From positions 1,302,001 to 1,366,000 of the forward strand of contig NZ_CP013435.1 in the NCBI RefSeq assembly GCF_001718795.1: a stretch of DNA of 64,000 nt, in the 5' to 3' direction. The notes beneath the pieces are model-generated. The model searched no databases. It saw only the letters and a program-made list of their open reading frames with translations, and was not told the origin of the DNA. The stretch comes from Burkholderia latens (GTDB lineage: Bacteria > Pseudomonadota > Gammaproteobacteria > Burkholderiales > Burkholderiaceae). The position numbers and the translations under genes are program-made. Below, piece by piece: positions 55,844-64,000 of the stretch (positions are counted from its first letter, which is position 1; each line of letters begins with the position of its first letter).

Positions 55844-56371
55844 TTACTTGTCCTGATGCGGCCGCTTCGTGCTGGCCTGACGCTTTTTCGCCCGCTTGAC
55901 GGTGCCGCCCGCGGTTACGCGCTCGTTGCCGCGCACGACGACCTTGGTCGGCTTCGGGCGGCGCACGGGGCTTGCGTTCGGCGATACCTTGATGACCTTC
56001 ACCGTGCGCGGTGCACGACCTTTGCGGTCGTCGGCGGCTTCGGCCGCGCTCGGCAGCGCGCCGGCGCGACGGCCGCGGGCCGGGGCCGCCGCAGGCGCCT
56101 CGGGCTTCCAGATCACCAGCAGCTTGCCGATGTGCTGGATCGGCGCCGCGTTGAGGCGGTCGCAGATCTCGTCGTAAATCGCGACGCGCTCGTCGCGTTC
56201 GTCGCCGAACACGCGGATCTTGATCAACTGGTGCGCGGCGAGGTGCACCTTGATTTCCTTGAGCACGGCGTCGGTCAGCCCTTCGGCGCCGATCAGCACG
56301 ACGGGCTTGAGCGCATGGGCCTGGGAACGCAGCGCGGAGCGCTCGGCGGGGGAAAGCGAAAGGGCGGGCAT
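55844..56371 (-). CDS. yhbY: YhbY family CRM-domain RNA-binding protein with basic tail
   Basis: A 175-residue protein. Residues 1-93 form the CRM (YhbY) domain: SPAERSALRSQAHALKPVVLIGAEGLTDAVLKEI, then IKIRVFGDERDERVAIYDEICDRLNAAPIQHIGKLLVIWKP with the GxxG RNA-binding loop region. E. coli YhbY binds 50S precursors and ends near residue 97; here about 80 Arg/Lys/Pro-rich residues are added. It is divergent from rlmE, an arrangement kept in many proteobacteria. Confidence 0.9.
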   Translation of the reverse strand: MPALSLSPAERSALRSQAHALKPVVLIGAEGLTDAVLKEIKVHLAAHQLIKIRVFGDERDERVAIYDEICDRLNAAPIQHIGKLLVIWKPEAPAAAPARGRRAGALPSAAEAADDRKGRAPRTVKVIKVSPNASPVRRPKPTKVVVRGNERVTAGGTVKRAKKRQASTKRPHQDK

Positions 56372-56565
56372 GGAAATGTCGAAATCTAAATAAGGGCGCG
56401 CTGCATCAGAAGCGAATCGCGGGAAGTTACCGCGTCAGCCGCGCGCCGAAACCACGTAAAATCGCGGCTTGGGTCTCAAAAGGGGCCGCAGCCGCGCGAA
56501 GAAGACGCGTATTATCCGCCAAAAGCACGGCTTCACGAAGCAAATAGCAGCAATCTCTCTCTCGA

Positions 56566-57228
56566 ATGGCAAAAAACCGCTTTAACCAGCACTGGCTGCA
56601 CGATCACATCAACGACCCGTACGTCAAAATGGCGCAGCGGGAGGGCTATCGCGCGCGTGCCGCGTACAAGCTGAAGGAAATCGACGAGCAGGACAAGCTG
56701 ATCCGTCCGGGCCAGGTGATCGTCGATCTCGGCGCGGCTCCCGGCAGCTGGAGCCAGTATGCCCGCAACAAGCTCGCGCAGGGCAAGAAGCGCGACACGC
56801 AGCGCGAAGGCGGCATCGACGGCACGATCATCGCGCTCGACATCCTGCCGATGGAGCCGATCGCCGACGTCAACTTCCTGCAGGGCGACTTCCGCGAGGA
56901 CGACGTGCTGCACCAGCTGGAGGAAGTGCTGGAAGGGCGCCCGGTGGACCTTGTTATTTCCGACATGGCCCCCAACCTGTCCGGGGTGGCGTCGGCAGAC
57001 GCCGCGCGCATCGAGCACATCTGCGATCTGGCGCTCGAGTTCGCGCAGAATCACCTGAAACCGGACGGCGCGCTGCTGGTGAAGTGCTTCCATGGCAGCG
57101 GCTACAGCCAGATCGTCGAAAAGTTCAAACAGCAGTTTAAGGTCGTCGCACCACGCAAGCCCAAGGCGTCCCGCGACAAATCGTCCGAAACGTTCATCTT
57201 GGGGCGGCAACTCAAGCATCCGCGGTGA
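56566..57228 (+). CDS. rlmE: 23S rRNA 2'-O-methyltransferase (U2552)
   Basis: A 220-residue FtsJ/RrmJ enzyme that methylates U2552 in the A loop of 23S rRNA. The catalytic K-D-K-E set is visible: Lys in [14 protein letters not shown] [10 protein letters not shown], Asp in [11 protein letters not shown], Lys in [10 protein letters not shown] and Glu in SSETFILG. The SAM loop is [13 protein letters not shown]. Synonyms: ftsJ, rrmJ. It precedes ftsH in the same direction, 166 bases apart, the classic ftsJ-ftsH pair. Confidence 0.96.
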   Translation: MAKNRFNQHWLHDHINDPYVKMAQREGYRARAAYKLKEIDEQDKLIRPGQVIVDLGAAPGSWSQYARNKLAQGKKRDTQREGGIDGTIIALDILPMEPIADVNFLQGDFREDDVLHQLEEVLEGRPVDLVISDMAPNLSGVASADAARIEHICDLALEFAQNHLKPDGALLVKCFHGSGYSQIVEKFKQQFKVVAPRKPKASRDKSSETFILGRQLKHPR

Positions 57229-57394
57229 CGCGGAGCCGGATGCCGCAAACGGGCTCCGGCCCTTGCCAGACAAGCGAAGCGCTATCGCGGCGGTTGTCAA
57301 TGCTTATGGCAGGGGTGGTCGGACTGGATTAGAATGACCGAGGAGCGCCGCAAGGAAAATGTAGGCGCTCGTCTACGAGTGAAGGAGTGGTGCT

Positions 57395-59290
57395 TTGAAC
57401 AACAATATGTTTTCGAAGGCAGCAGTGTGGCTGGTGATCGCACTGGTGCTGTTTACGGTGTTCAAGCAGTTCGACAAGCCCCGCGTCCAGGAAGGTGTGT
57501 CCTATTCGCAGTTCATGGACGACGCCAAGAACGGCAAGGTCAAGAACGTCGTCGTGCAGGGGCGCAACCTCACCGTCACTCCGGCTGATGGCCAGAAATA
57601 CCAGATCGTGTCGCCGGGCGACATCTGGATGGTCGGCGATCTGATGAAGTACGGCGTGCAGGTCAGCGGCAAGGCCGATGACGAGCCGAACGCGCTGATG
57701 TCCGCGCTGTACTACCTGGGGCCGACGATTCTGATCATCGTGTTCTGGTTCTACATGATGCGGCAGATGCAGGGAGGCGGCAAAGGCGGCGCATTCTCGT
57801 TCGGGAAGTCGCGCGCGCGGCTGATCGACGAGAACAACAACGCGGTCAACTTCTCCGACGTCGCCGGCTGCGACGAAGCGAAGGAAGAGGTATCCGAGCT
57901 CGTCGACTTCCTGCGCGACCCGCAGAAATTCCAGAAGCTGGGCGGTCGCATTCCGCGCGGCGTGCTGCTCGTCGGCCCGCCGGGTACCGGCAAGACGCTG
58001 CTCGCCCGCGCGATCGCCGGTGAAGCGAAGGTGCCGTTCTTCAGCATCTCGGGTTCGGACTTCGTCGAAATGTTCGTCGGTGTCGGTGCGGCCCGTGTGC
58101 GCGACATGTTCGAGCAGGCGAAGAAGCACGCGCCGTGCATCGTGTTCATCGACGAAATCGACGCGGTCGGCCGCCATCGCGGCGCCGGCATGGGTGGCGG
58201 CAACGACGAGCGCGAGCAGACGCTGAACCAGATGCTCGTCGAAATGGACGGCTTCGAAGCGAACTCGGGCGTGATCGTGATCGCCGCGACCAACCGTTCC
58301 GACGTGCTCGACAAAGCGCTGCTGCGTCCGGGCCGTTTCGACCGCCAGGTCTACGTCGGCCTGCCGGACATTCGCGGCCGCGAGCAGATCATGCGCGTGC
58401 ACCTGCGCAAGGTGCCGATCGCGAACGACGTCGACGCAGCGGTCATCGCACGCGGCACGCCGGGCTTCTCGGGCGCCGATCTCGCGAACCTCGTGAACGA
58501 AGCGGCGCTGTTCGCCGCCCGCCGCGGCAAGCGCATCGTCGAGATGCAGGATTTCGAGGACGCGAAGGACAAGATCTTCATGGGTCCGGAGCGCAAGTCG
58601 GCAGTCATTCGCGAGGAAGCGAAGCGCGCGACGGCTTACCACGAGTCGGGCCACGCGGTGATCGCGAAGCTGCTGCCGAAGGCCGACCCGGTGCACAAGG
58701 TCACGATCATCCCGCGCGGTCGCGCGCTGGGCGTCACGTGGCAGTTGCCGGAGCATGACAACGAGACGTATTCGAAGGACTATCTGCTCGACCGCCTGGC
58801 GATCCTGTTCGGCGGCCGCGTGGCCGAGGAGCTGTTCCTGAACCTGATCAGCACCGGCGCGTCGGACGACTTCAACAAGGCGACGCAGACGGCGCGCGCG
58901 ATGGTGGCGCGCTTCGGCATGACCGACGCGCTCGGGCCGATGGTCTACGTCGACGACGAGAGCGACAACGGTCCGTTCGGCCGCGGCTTCACGCGCACGA
59001 TTTCGGAAGCGACGCAGCAGAAGGTCGACGGCGAGATCCGCCGCGTGCTCGACGAACAGTACAACCTTGCACGCCGACTGCTCGAAGAGAACCGCGACAA
59101 GGTCGAAGCAATGACGGCCGCGCTGATGGAGTGGGAGACGATCGACGCCGATCAGATCAACGACATCATGGAAGGGCGTCCGCCGCGTTCGCCGAAGAGC
59201 TCGCCGGCCATCGGCGGCGATTCGTCGGGCGGCGGCACGACCGCCGAAGTGAAGCCCGGCAACGCGCCGGCGCCCGCTTCGCCGGCCTGA
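57395..59290 (+). CDS. ftsH: ATP-dependent zinc metalloprotease FtsH
   Basis: A 631-residue membrane AAA+ protease. Two helices (about 7-25 and 103-122) flank a periplasmic domain. The AAA module has Walker A GPPGTGKT (about 194), Walker B VFIDEID and the [24 protein letters not shown]; the zinc site is HESGH at 416-420. It degrades membrane proteins, sigma-32 and LpxC. The start is a TTG at 57395 with AAGGAG upstream, giving [14 protein letters not shown]; the next Met is residue 5. Confidence 0.97.
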   Translation: MNNNMFSKAAVWLVIALVLFTVFKQFDKPRVQEGVSYSQFMDDAKNGKVKNVVVQGRNLTVTPADGQKYQIVSPGDIWMVGDLMKYGVQVSGKADDEPNALMSALYYLGPTILIIVFWFYMMRQMQGGGKGGAFSFGKSRARLIDENNNAVNFSDVAGCDEAKEEVSELVDFLRDPQKFQKLGGRIPRGVLLVGPPGTGKTLLARAIAGEAKVPFFSISGSDFVEMFVGVGAARVRDMFEQAKKHAPCIVFIDEIDAVGRHRGAGMGGGNDEREQTLNQMLVEMDGFEANSGVIVIAATNRSDVLDKALLRPGRFDRQVYVGLPDIRGREQIMRVHLRKVPIANDVDAAVIARGTPGFSGADLANLVNEAALFAARRGKRIVEMQDFEDAKDKIFMGPERKSAVIREEAKRATAYHESGHAVIAKLLPKADPVHKVTIIPRGRALGVTWQLPEHDNETYSKDYLLDRLAILFGGRVAEELFLNLISTGASDDFNKATQTARAMVARFGMTDALGPMVYVDDESDNGPFGRGFTRTISEATQQKVDGEIRRVLDEQYNLARRLLEENRDKVEAMTAALMEWETIDADQINDIMEGRPPRSPKSSPAIGGDSSGGGTTAEVKPGNAPAPASPA

Positions 59291-59310
59291 CCTCCGCTGT
59301 AGTACCGTTC

Positions 59311-59344
59311 ACGGGCTGGTGTGGCTTCACACCGGCCCGTTTTG
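59311..59344 (+). terminator. Rho-independent terminator between ftsH and folP
   Basis: ACGGGCTGGTGTG (59311-59323) pairs with CACACCGGCCCGT (59328-59340) with one mismatch around GCTT, followed by TTT. Confidence 0.78.
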
Positions 59345-59366
59345 CATTCATCAACGCCTCCCGCCC

Positions 59367-60260
59367 GTGTCCAATTCCGCTGTTCCCGCGTACATTCCCG
59401 CGCCGCTGCAGTGCGGCCGCTTTTCGCTGACGTTCGAACGCCCGCTCGTAATGGGCATCCTCAACGCAACGCCCGATTCGTTTTCCGATGGCGGCCGCTT
59501 CCTCGCGCGCGACGATGCGCTGCGCCAGGCGGAGCGCATGATTGCCGAAGGCGTCGACCTGATCGACATCGGTGGCGAATCGACGCGCCCCGGTGGGCCG
59601 CCCGTGCCGCTCGACGAAGAACTCGCGCGCGTGATTCCGCTCGTCGAAGCGCTGCGGCCGCTGAACGTGCCGCTGTCGATCGACACGTACAAGCCGGCGG
59701 TGATGCGCGCAGCGCTCGCCGCGGGCGCGGATCTGATCAACGACATCTGGGGGTTCCGTCAGCCGGGCGCGATCGACGCCGTGCGCGACGGCAACAGCGG
59801 GCTGTGCGCGATGCACATGCTCGGCGAGCCGCAGACGATGCAGGTCGGCGAACCCGACTACGGCGACGTCGTAACCGACGTGCGCGATTTCCTCGCGGCG
59901 CGTGCGCAGGCGCTGTGCGACGCGGGCGTCGCGCCGGAGCGGATTTGCGTCGATCCGGGCTTCGGATTCGGCAAGGCGGTGGTCGACGACAATTACGCGC
60001 TGCTGGCCGCGCTGCCGGATACGGCGCCCGTGCGACCGGACGGGCGCGCTTATCCGATTCTTGCGGGCATGTCGCGCAAGTCGATGCTTGGCGCGGTGAT
60101 CGGCGGCAAGCCGCCGTTGGAGCGCGTCGCCGCGAGCGTGGCGGCCGCGCTGTGCGCGGTCGAGCGGGGCGCCGCGATCGTGCGTGTGCACGACGTCGCG
60201 GCGACGGTCGATGCGCTGAAAGTATGGAATGCCGTGCGCGAAGCCGCGCGGCAACGATAA
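59367..60260 (+). CDS. folP: Dihydropteroate synthase
   Basis: A 297-residue TIM-barrel enzyme that joins p-aminobenzoate to dihydropterin pyrophosphate; it is the sulfonamide target. The pterin site motifs are MGILNATPDSFSDGG (about residues 29-43) and IDIGGESTRPGG (about 70-81); DPGFGFGK and GMSRKSMLG follow. The start is uncertain: GTG at 59367 gives a family-like N-terminus of 28 residues before MGILN; a GTG at 59319 would overlap the ftsH terminator, and the first ATG is already within the motif. Confidence 0.93.
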   Translation: MSNSAVPAYIPAPLQCGRFSLTFERPLVMGILNATPDSFSDGGRFLARDDALRQAERMIAEGVDLIDIGGESTRPGGPPVPLDEELARVIPLVEALRPLNVPLSIDTYKPAVMRAALAAGADLINDIWGFRQPGAIDAVRDGNSGLCAMHMLGEPQTMQVGEPDYGDVVTDVRDFLAARAQALCDAGVAPERICVDPGFGFGKAVVDDNYALLAALPDTAPVRPDGRAYPILAGMSRKSMLGAVIGGKPPLERVAASVAAALCAVERGAAIVRVHDVAATVDALKVWNAVREAARQR

Positions 60261-60293
60261 GCAAGTCAGAAAGACGAAGGAGGAAGGTTCGCC

Positions 60294-61649
60294 ATGGGAC
60301 GTCGATATTTCGGCACGGACGGCATTCGCGGCACGGTGGGCGACGCGCCCATCACGCCTGATTTCGTGTTGCGTCTCGGCTATGCAGCCGGCAAGGTACT
60401 GGCCGGCTCCGCCGACGTCGCGCCGGGTGCGCGACCGACGGTGCTGATCGGCAAGGACACGCGCGTGTCCGGCTACATGCTCGAGGCCGCGCTCGAAGCC
60501 GGCTTCTCGGCGGCAGGCGTCGACGTGATGCTCGCCGGCCCGATGCCGACGCCGGGCGTCGCGTACCTGACACGCGCGCTGCGTCTGTCGGCTGGTGTCG
60601 TGATCAGCGCATCGCACAACCCGTATCAGGACAACGGGATCAAGTTCTTCTCCGCCGACGGCAACAAGCTGCCTGACGATACCGAGGCCGAGATCGAAGC
60701 ATGGCTCGACAAGCCGCTCGAATGCGCGTCGTCGGACCGACTCGGCAAGGCCCGCCGCCTCGACGACGCGGCCGGCCGCTACATCGAGTTCTGCAAGAGC
60801 ACGTTCCCGGCCGCGTACGACCTGCGCGGCCTGAAGCTCGTGATCGACTGCGCGCATGGCGCCGCATACCAGATCGCGCCGCACGTGTTCCACGAGCTTG
60901 GCGCGGACGTGATCCCGATCGGCGTCGCGCCGAACGGCTTCAACATCAACGACGGCGTCGGCGCGACGGCGCCGGATGCGTTGATGCGCGCGGTGCGTGC
61001 GAACCATGCGGATCTGGGCATCGCGCTCGACGGCGACGCGGATCGCCTGCAGGTCGTCGATTCGACCGGCCGGCTGTTCAACGGCGACGAGCTGCTCTAT
61101 GTGCTCGTGAAGGACCGGATCGCGACCGACGGCAAGGTCGACGGTGCTGTCGGCACGCTGATGACGAACCTCGCGGTCGAAGTCGCGCTGCAGCGCGAGG
61201 GCGTGCAATTCGTGCGGGCGGCAGTCGGCGACCGCTACGTGCTCGAACAGCTGCGCGAGCGCGGCTGGCAGCTCGGCGCGGAAGGGTCGGGGCACATCCT
61301 GTCGCTCGACCGCCATTCGACCGGCGACGGCATCGTGTCGGCGCTGCTCGTGCTCGCCGCGCTCAAACGCAGCGGCCGCACGCTCGCGCAGATGCTCGAC
61401 GGCGTCACGCTGTTCCCGCAGAAGCTGATCAACGTGCGGATGAAGCCGGGCGCCGACTGGAAGGGCGATGCGTCGATTCGCGCGGCGATCGCCGCAGCCG
61501 AAAGCGCGCTCGCCGACCGTGGCCGCGTGCTGATCCGTGCGTCGGGCACCGAGCCGGTGCTGCGCGTGATGGTCGAGGCGCAGCATGCGGCCGACGCGAC
61601 CCGCCATGCGGAAGCGATTGCCGAAGCGGTGCGCGTGGCGACGGCCTGA
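60294..61649 (+). CDS. glmM: Phosphoglucosamine mutase
   Basis: A 451-residue enzyme converting glucosamine-6-P to glucosamine-1-P for UDP-GlcNAc, needed for peptidoglycan and LPS. The active phosphoserine is Ser107 in [17 protein letters not shown]. The metal loop is DGDADR, the sugar loop is EGSGH, and the phosphate site is [12 protein letters not shown]. It follows folP by 33 bases, the common folP-glmM pair. AAGGAGGAAGG lies before the ATG. Confidence 0.96.
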   Translation: MGRRYFGTDGIRGTVGDAPITPDFVLRLGYAAGKVLAGSADVAPGARPTVLIGKDTRVSGYMLEAALEAGFSAAGVDVMLAGPMPTPGVAYLTRALRLSAGVVISASHNPYQDNGIKFFSADGNKLPDDTEAEIEAWLDKPLECASSDRLGKARRLDDAAGRYIEFCKSTFPAAYDLRGLKLVIDCAHGAAYQIAPHVFHELGADVIPIGVAPNGFNINDGVGATAPDALMRAVRANHADLGIALDGDADRLQVVDSTGRLFNGDELLYVLVKDRIATDGKVDGAVGTLMTNLAVEVALQREGVQFVRAAVGDRYVLEQLRERGWQLGAEGSGHILSLDRHSTGDGIVSALLVLAALKRSGRTLAQMLDGVTLFPQKLINVRMKPGADWKGDASIRAAIAAAESALADRGRVLIRASGTEPVLRVMVEAQHAADATRHAEAIAEAVRVATA

Positions 61650-61714
61650 CCGGCACGACAGGCGGCCCGCGCGTCGATCCCGCCGCGTGCGCGCCGGCCG
61701 TCCGCCGCATCAAG

Positions 61715-61740
61715 ATGACGGCGCCTGCGGGCGCCGTCAT
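61715..61740 (+). terminator. Hairpin terminator of glmM
   Basis: Perfect 11-bp stem ATGACGGCGCC/GGCGCCGTCAT with a TGCG loop; only TGTT follows, so termination may be partial. Confidence 0.62.
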
Positions 61741-61998
61741 TGTTCATACGCAAAGGTTTGCGCGCACAATTGGGGAGCAGTTCGGCGTGGAAATTCGTCC
61801 ATGGCAACGATGCCTCCGGCGGCGGCCGATCCCGATTCCCCCACCAAGCGGGTATCCCGCAAACTGCCATCTGCATACGTTCCGTCCGGTCGCCCGCGCG
61901 TGCGGCGGATGCATCGTCCGACCGGCAATTCTTGCCGGTCATTCCCGCCTGACGTGGCCGCGCGGCGGTCCGCACGAGGCCGGATATACCCTTTCAAC

Positions 61999-62048
61999 CA
62001 GTCATGTTACTGTCACGCCAGTTTCATCGATTGTCACATTATCGTCAT
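61999..62048 (+). promoter_or_regulatory. Tandem Pho boxes upstream of pstS
   Basis: Seven-base PhoB half-sites repeat every 11 bases: CAGTCAT (61999), CTGTCAC (62010), GTTTCAT (62021), then after a 10-base step TTGTCAC (62031) and TCGTCAT (62042). Two full 18-base Pho boxes (62010-62027 and 62031-62048) are clear. Phosphate starvation should induce the operon through PhoB. Confidence 0.8.
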
Positions 62049-62104
62049 GAGCAGCCCCTAACCTTCGCGGTGCCGTAGTCATCCGCTCACACACTGGAGG
62101 TCTC

Positions 62105-63139
62105 ATGAAATTGATGCAAACCGCGATTGCCGGCCTGGCTGGCGCGCTTTTCGCAGTCGCCGCGCAAGCTGCCGACATCACGGGCGCAGGCAGCACGTTC
62201 GCGATGCCGATCTATACGAAATGGGCTGCCGACTACCAGCAGTCCGGCGGCGCGAAGGTGAACTACCAGGGTATCGGTTCGTCGGGCGGCCTGAAGCAGA
62301 TCGTCGCGAAGACGGTCGATTTTGCCGGTTCGGACGCTCCGCTGAAGGACGACGAACTCGCGAAGGAAGGCCTGTTCCAGTTTCCGACGGTGGTCGGCGG
62401 CGTGGTGCCGGTCGTCAACGTGCCGGGCGTGAAGGCCGGCGAACTGACGCTGTCGGGCCCGGTGCTCGGCGACATCTACCTCGGCAAGATCAAGAAGTGG
62501 AACGACCCGGCGATCGCCGCGCTGAACCCGAAGGTCAAGCTGCCGGATACGGACATCGCGGTCGTTCGCCGCGCCGACGGTTCGGGCACGAGCTTCATCT
62601 GGACGAACTACCTGTCGAAGGTCAACGACGAGTGGAAGTCGAAGATCGGCGAAGGCACGACGGTCAACTGGCCGACGGGCACGGGCGGCAAGGGCAACGA
62701 CGGCGTCGCGGCCTTCGTGCAGCGCCTGCCGGGCGCGATCGGCTACGTCGAATGGGCGTACGCGAAGAAGAACAACATGGTCTACACGGCGCTGAAGAAT
62801 TCGTCGGGCACGGTGGTCGAGCCGAAGACCGAAACGTTCAAGGCCGCTGCTGCAGGCGCGAACTGGTCGAAGTCGTTCTACCAGATCCTGACGAACCAGC
62901 CGGGCAAGGAAGCATGGCCGGTCGTCGGTGCGACGTTCGTGCTGCTGCACGCGAAGCAGGACAAGCCGGAGCAGGGCGCGGAAACGCTGAAGTTCTTCAG
63001 CTGGGCGTTCAAGAACGGCGAAAAGGCAGCCGACAGCCTCGACTACATCTCGCTGCCGGCGTCGGTCGAGACGGAAATCCGCAAGCAGTGGAAGACGAAG
63101 GTGACGGACGCATCGGGCAAGCCGGTGGCCGCCGAGTAA
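62105..63139 (+). CDS. pstS: Phosphate-binding periplasmic protein PstS
   Basis: A 344-residue ABC-transporter binding protein for phosphate. The signal peptide [22 protein letters not shown] is cut before [13 protein letters not shown]. Phosphate-site motifs are [22 protein letters not shown] and [27 protein letters not shown] precedes the ATG at 62105. Tandem Pho boxes lie upstream and pstC follows after a stable hairpin, the usual pstSCAB layout. Confidence 0.97.
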   Translation: MKLMQTAIAGLAGALFAVAAQAADITGAGSTFAMPIYTKWAADYQQSGGAKVNYQGIGSSGGLKQIVAKTVDFAGSDAPLKDDELAKEGLFQFPTVVGGVVPVVNVPGVKAGELTLSGPVLGDIYLGKIKKWNDPAIAALNPKVKLPDTDIAVVRRADGSGTSFIWTNYLSKVNDEWKSKIGEGTTVNWPTGTGGKGNDGVAAFVQRLPGAIGYVEWAYAKKNNMVYTALKNSSGTVVEPKTETFKAAAAGANWSKSFYQILTNQPGKEAWPVVGATFVLLHAKQDKPEQGAETLKFFSWAFKNGEKAADSLDYISLPASVETEIRKQWKTKVTDASGKPVAAE

Positions 63140-63155
63140 GCAGTAGTGCGGTTCG

Positions 63156-63180
63156 CTGCCCGGCCGTGCCGGCCGGGCAG
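63156..63180 (+). other. Intercistronic hairpin between pstS and pstC
   Basis: CTGCCCGGCC (63156-63165) and GGCCGGGCAG (63171-63180) pair perfectly around 5 bases, with no T-run. Such hairpins behind a binding-protein gene often protect its mRNA or dampen read-through, giving more PstS than PstC. Confidence 0.6.
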
Positions 63181-63233
63181 TGTGTGCGGTAAGGCGGGGC
63201 GTTACGGCGCCCGGCGATCCAAGACAGGCACCC

Positions 63234-64000
63234 ATGTCTGAAATTTCCTATACGTCATCCCGGTCCGCCGGCGCCGCGTCGCAACGCGCGCCGGGCCGCC
63301 TCGGCGACGTCCTCTTTGGCGGCCTCGCGCGGCTCGCCGCGATCGTGACCCTGCTGCTGCTGGGCGGGATCATCGTTTCCCTGATCATTGCGTCGATGCC
63401 GACGATCCAGAAGTTCGGCCTCGGCTTCCTGTGGCAATCCGAGTGGGATCCCAACTCGGACATCTACGGCGCGCTCGTGCCGATCTACGGCACGATCGTC
63501 ACGTCGCTGATCGCGCTCGTGATCGCAGTGCCCGTCAGCTTCGGCATCGCGCTGTTTCTCACCGAACTGTCGCCCGTGTGGCTGCGCCGCCCGCTCGGCA
63601 TCGCGATCGAGCTGCTCGCCGCGATTCCGTCGATCGTGTACGGCATGTGGGGCCTGCTCGTGTTCGCGCCGATTTTCGCCGAATACTTCCAGAAGCCGAT
63701 CGGCCGCATCTTCAAGGATGTGTGGGTCATCGGTCCGCTGACGTCCGGCGCGCCGATCGGCATCGGCATTCTCGCCGCCGGCGTGATCCTCGCGATCATG
63801 ATCATCCCGTACATCGCATCGGTGATGCGCGACGTGTTCGAAGTCACGCCCGTGCTGTTGAAGGAGTCGGCGTACGGAATCGGCTGCACGACGTGGGAAG
63901 TGATGTGGAAGGTCGTGTTGCCCTATACGAAGACCGGCGTGATCGGCGGCGTGATGCTCGGCCTCGGCCGCGCGCTTGGCGAGACGATGGCCGTGACGTT
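63234..64000 (+). CDS. pstC: Phosphate ABC transporter permease PstC (3' end outside the window)
   Basis: The first 255 residues of PstC, one of two membrane subunits of the phosphate importer. About 20 polar residues are followed by hydrophobic segments ([23 protein letters not shown] first; [28 protein letters not shown] next). The ABC-permease loop [47 protein letters not shown], which contacts the ATPase PstB, begins shortly before the window ends. The ATG at 63234 is 94 bases from the pstS stop. Confidence 0.95.
   Translation, partial: MSEISYTSSRSAGAASQRAPGRLGDVLFGGLARLAAIVTLLLLGGIIVSLIIASMPTIQKFGLGFLWQSEWDPNSDIYGALVPIYGTIVTSLIALVIAVPVSFGIALFLTELSPVWLRRPLGIAIELLAAIPSIVYGMWGLLVFAPIFAEYFQKPIGRIFKDVWVIGPLTSGAPIGIGILAAGVILAIMIIPYIASVMRDVFEVTPVLLKESAYGIGCTTWEVMWKVVLPYTKTGVIGGVMLGLGRALGETMAVT

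Larger units (their letters stand above)
61650..62104. other. Intergenic region with glmM terminator and pst regulatory region
   Basis: 455 bases. The left part holds the glmM terminator (61715-61740). The middle has no gene I can support. The right part holds the Pho-box array (61999-62048) in front of pstS. Confidence 0.5.

Overview
This is 64 kb of a high-GC chromosome that reads as a Burkholderia chromosome, most likely of the Burkholderia cepacia complex. I base this on codon use, on the unbroken housekeeping block carA-leuE-carB-greA-DUF4149-yhbY/rlmE-ftsH-folP-glmM-pst, on several DUF families typical of Burkholderiales (DUF2242, DUF4148, DUF4149), and on a malonate decarboxylase cluster combined with MadLM. 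The species call is inference. No rRNA, intact tRNA, insertion sequence or CRISPR array is visible.

Layout. 1-2606 is the end of a prophage: a holin tail, a GH24 endolysin, nested Rz/Rz1 spanins, an unknown reverse gene, and an SRAP (YedK/HMCES-type) gene with a near-perfect LexA box in front of it. Chromosomal genes follow: a flavin reductase, the complete branched-chain 2-oxoacid dehydrogenase operon (bkdA1-bkdA2-bkdB-lpdV), an SDR-like protein, and a second SRAP paralogue without a LexA box. 11.3-21.6 kb is a catabolic and transport region: an NCS1 permease, a LysR regulator divergent from an MHS symporter / M20 amidohydrolase / acetylpolyamine-deacetylase operon, a DHA1-type MFS exporter, and a LysR regulator divergent from a serine/threonine dehydratase. 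21.9-27.8 kb holds a DUF2242 lipoprotein, an NhaR-like regulator divergent from a TerC family membrane protein, a small zinc-ribbon protein, two tandem Hsp20 chaperones, a carnitine-dehydrogenase-like enzyme and a DUF4148 protein.

28.0-36.5 kb is a complete malonate-use cluster: a LysR regulator, the MadLM transporter, then mdcA-C-D-E-G-B-H, whose genes mostly overlap. 36.7-42.3 kb carries a degenerate PLD-like protein, a phosphoribosyltransferase, a PHA depolymerase, a GST, a tiny conserved-looking ORF and a ProP-like osmolyte transporter. 42.8-49.2 kb has ynfA, dnaQ-rnhA-methyltransferase, gloB, mltD and an MFS gene. From 49.2 kb to the end lies the essential core: pyrimidine/arginine precursor synthesis (carAB), transcript cleavage (greA), rRNA methylation (rlmE), membrane proteolysis (ftsH), folate (folP), cell-wall precursor (glmM), and the start of the phosphate-uptake operon (pstS, pstC cut by the window end) behind a tandem Pho-box array.

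Most unusual signals: long inverted repeats that look like operators between divergent LysR/target pairs (13810-13855 and 24072-24122); a hairpin that buries the Shine-Dalgarno and AUG of an Hsp20 gene (26283-26311); two gene-free stretches holding reverse-strand terminators that suggest small RNAs or attenuated leaders (19287-19324, 42528-42683); a strong terminator 28 nt before greA; and the SOS-box SRAP/unknown-gene pair at the prophage edge. All positions and motifs were read by eye. Family assignments rest on recognised motifs and were not checked by database search.
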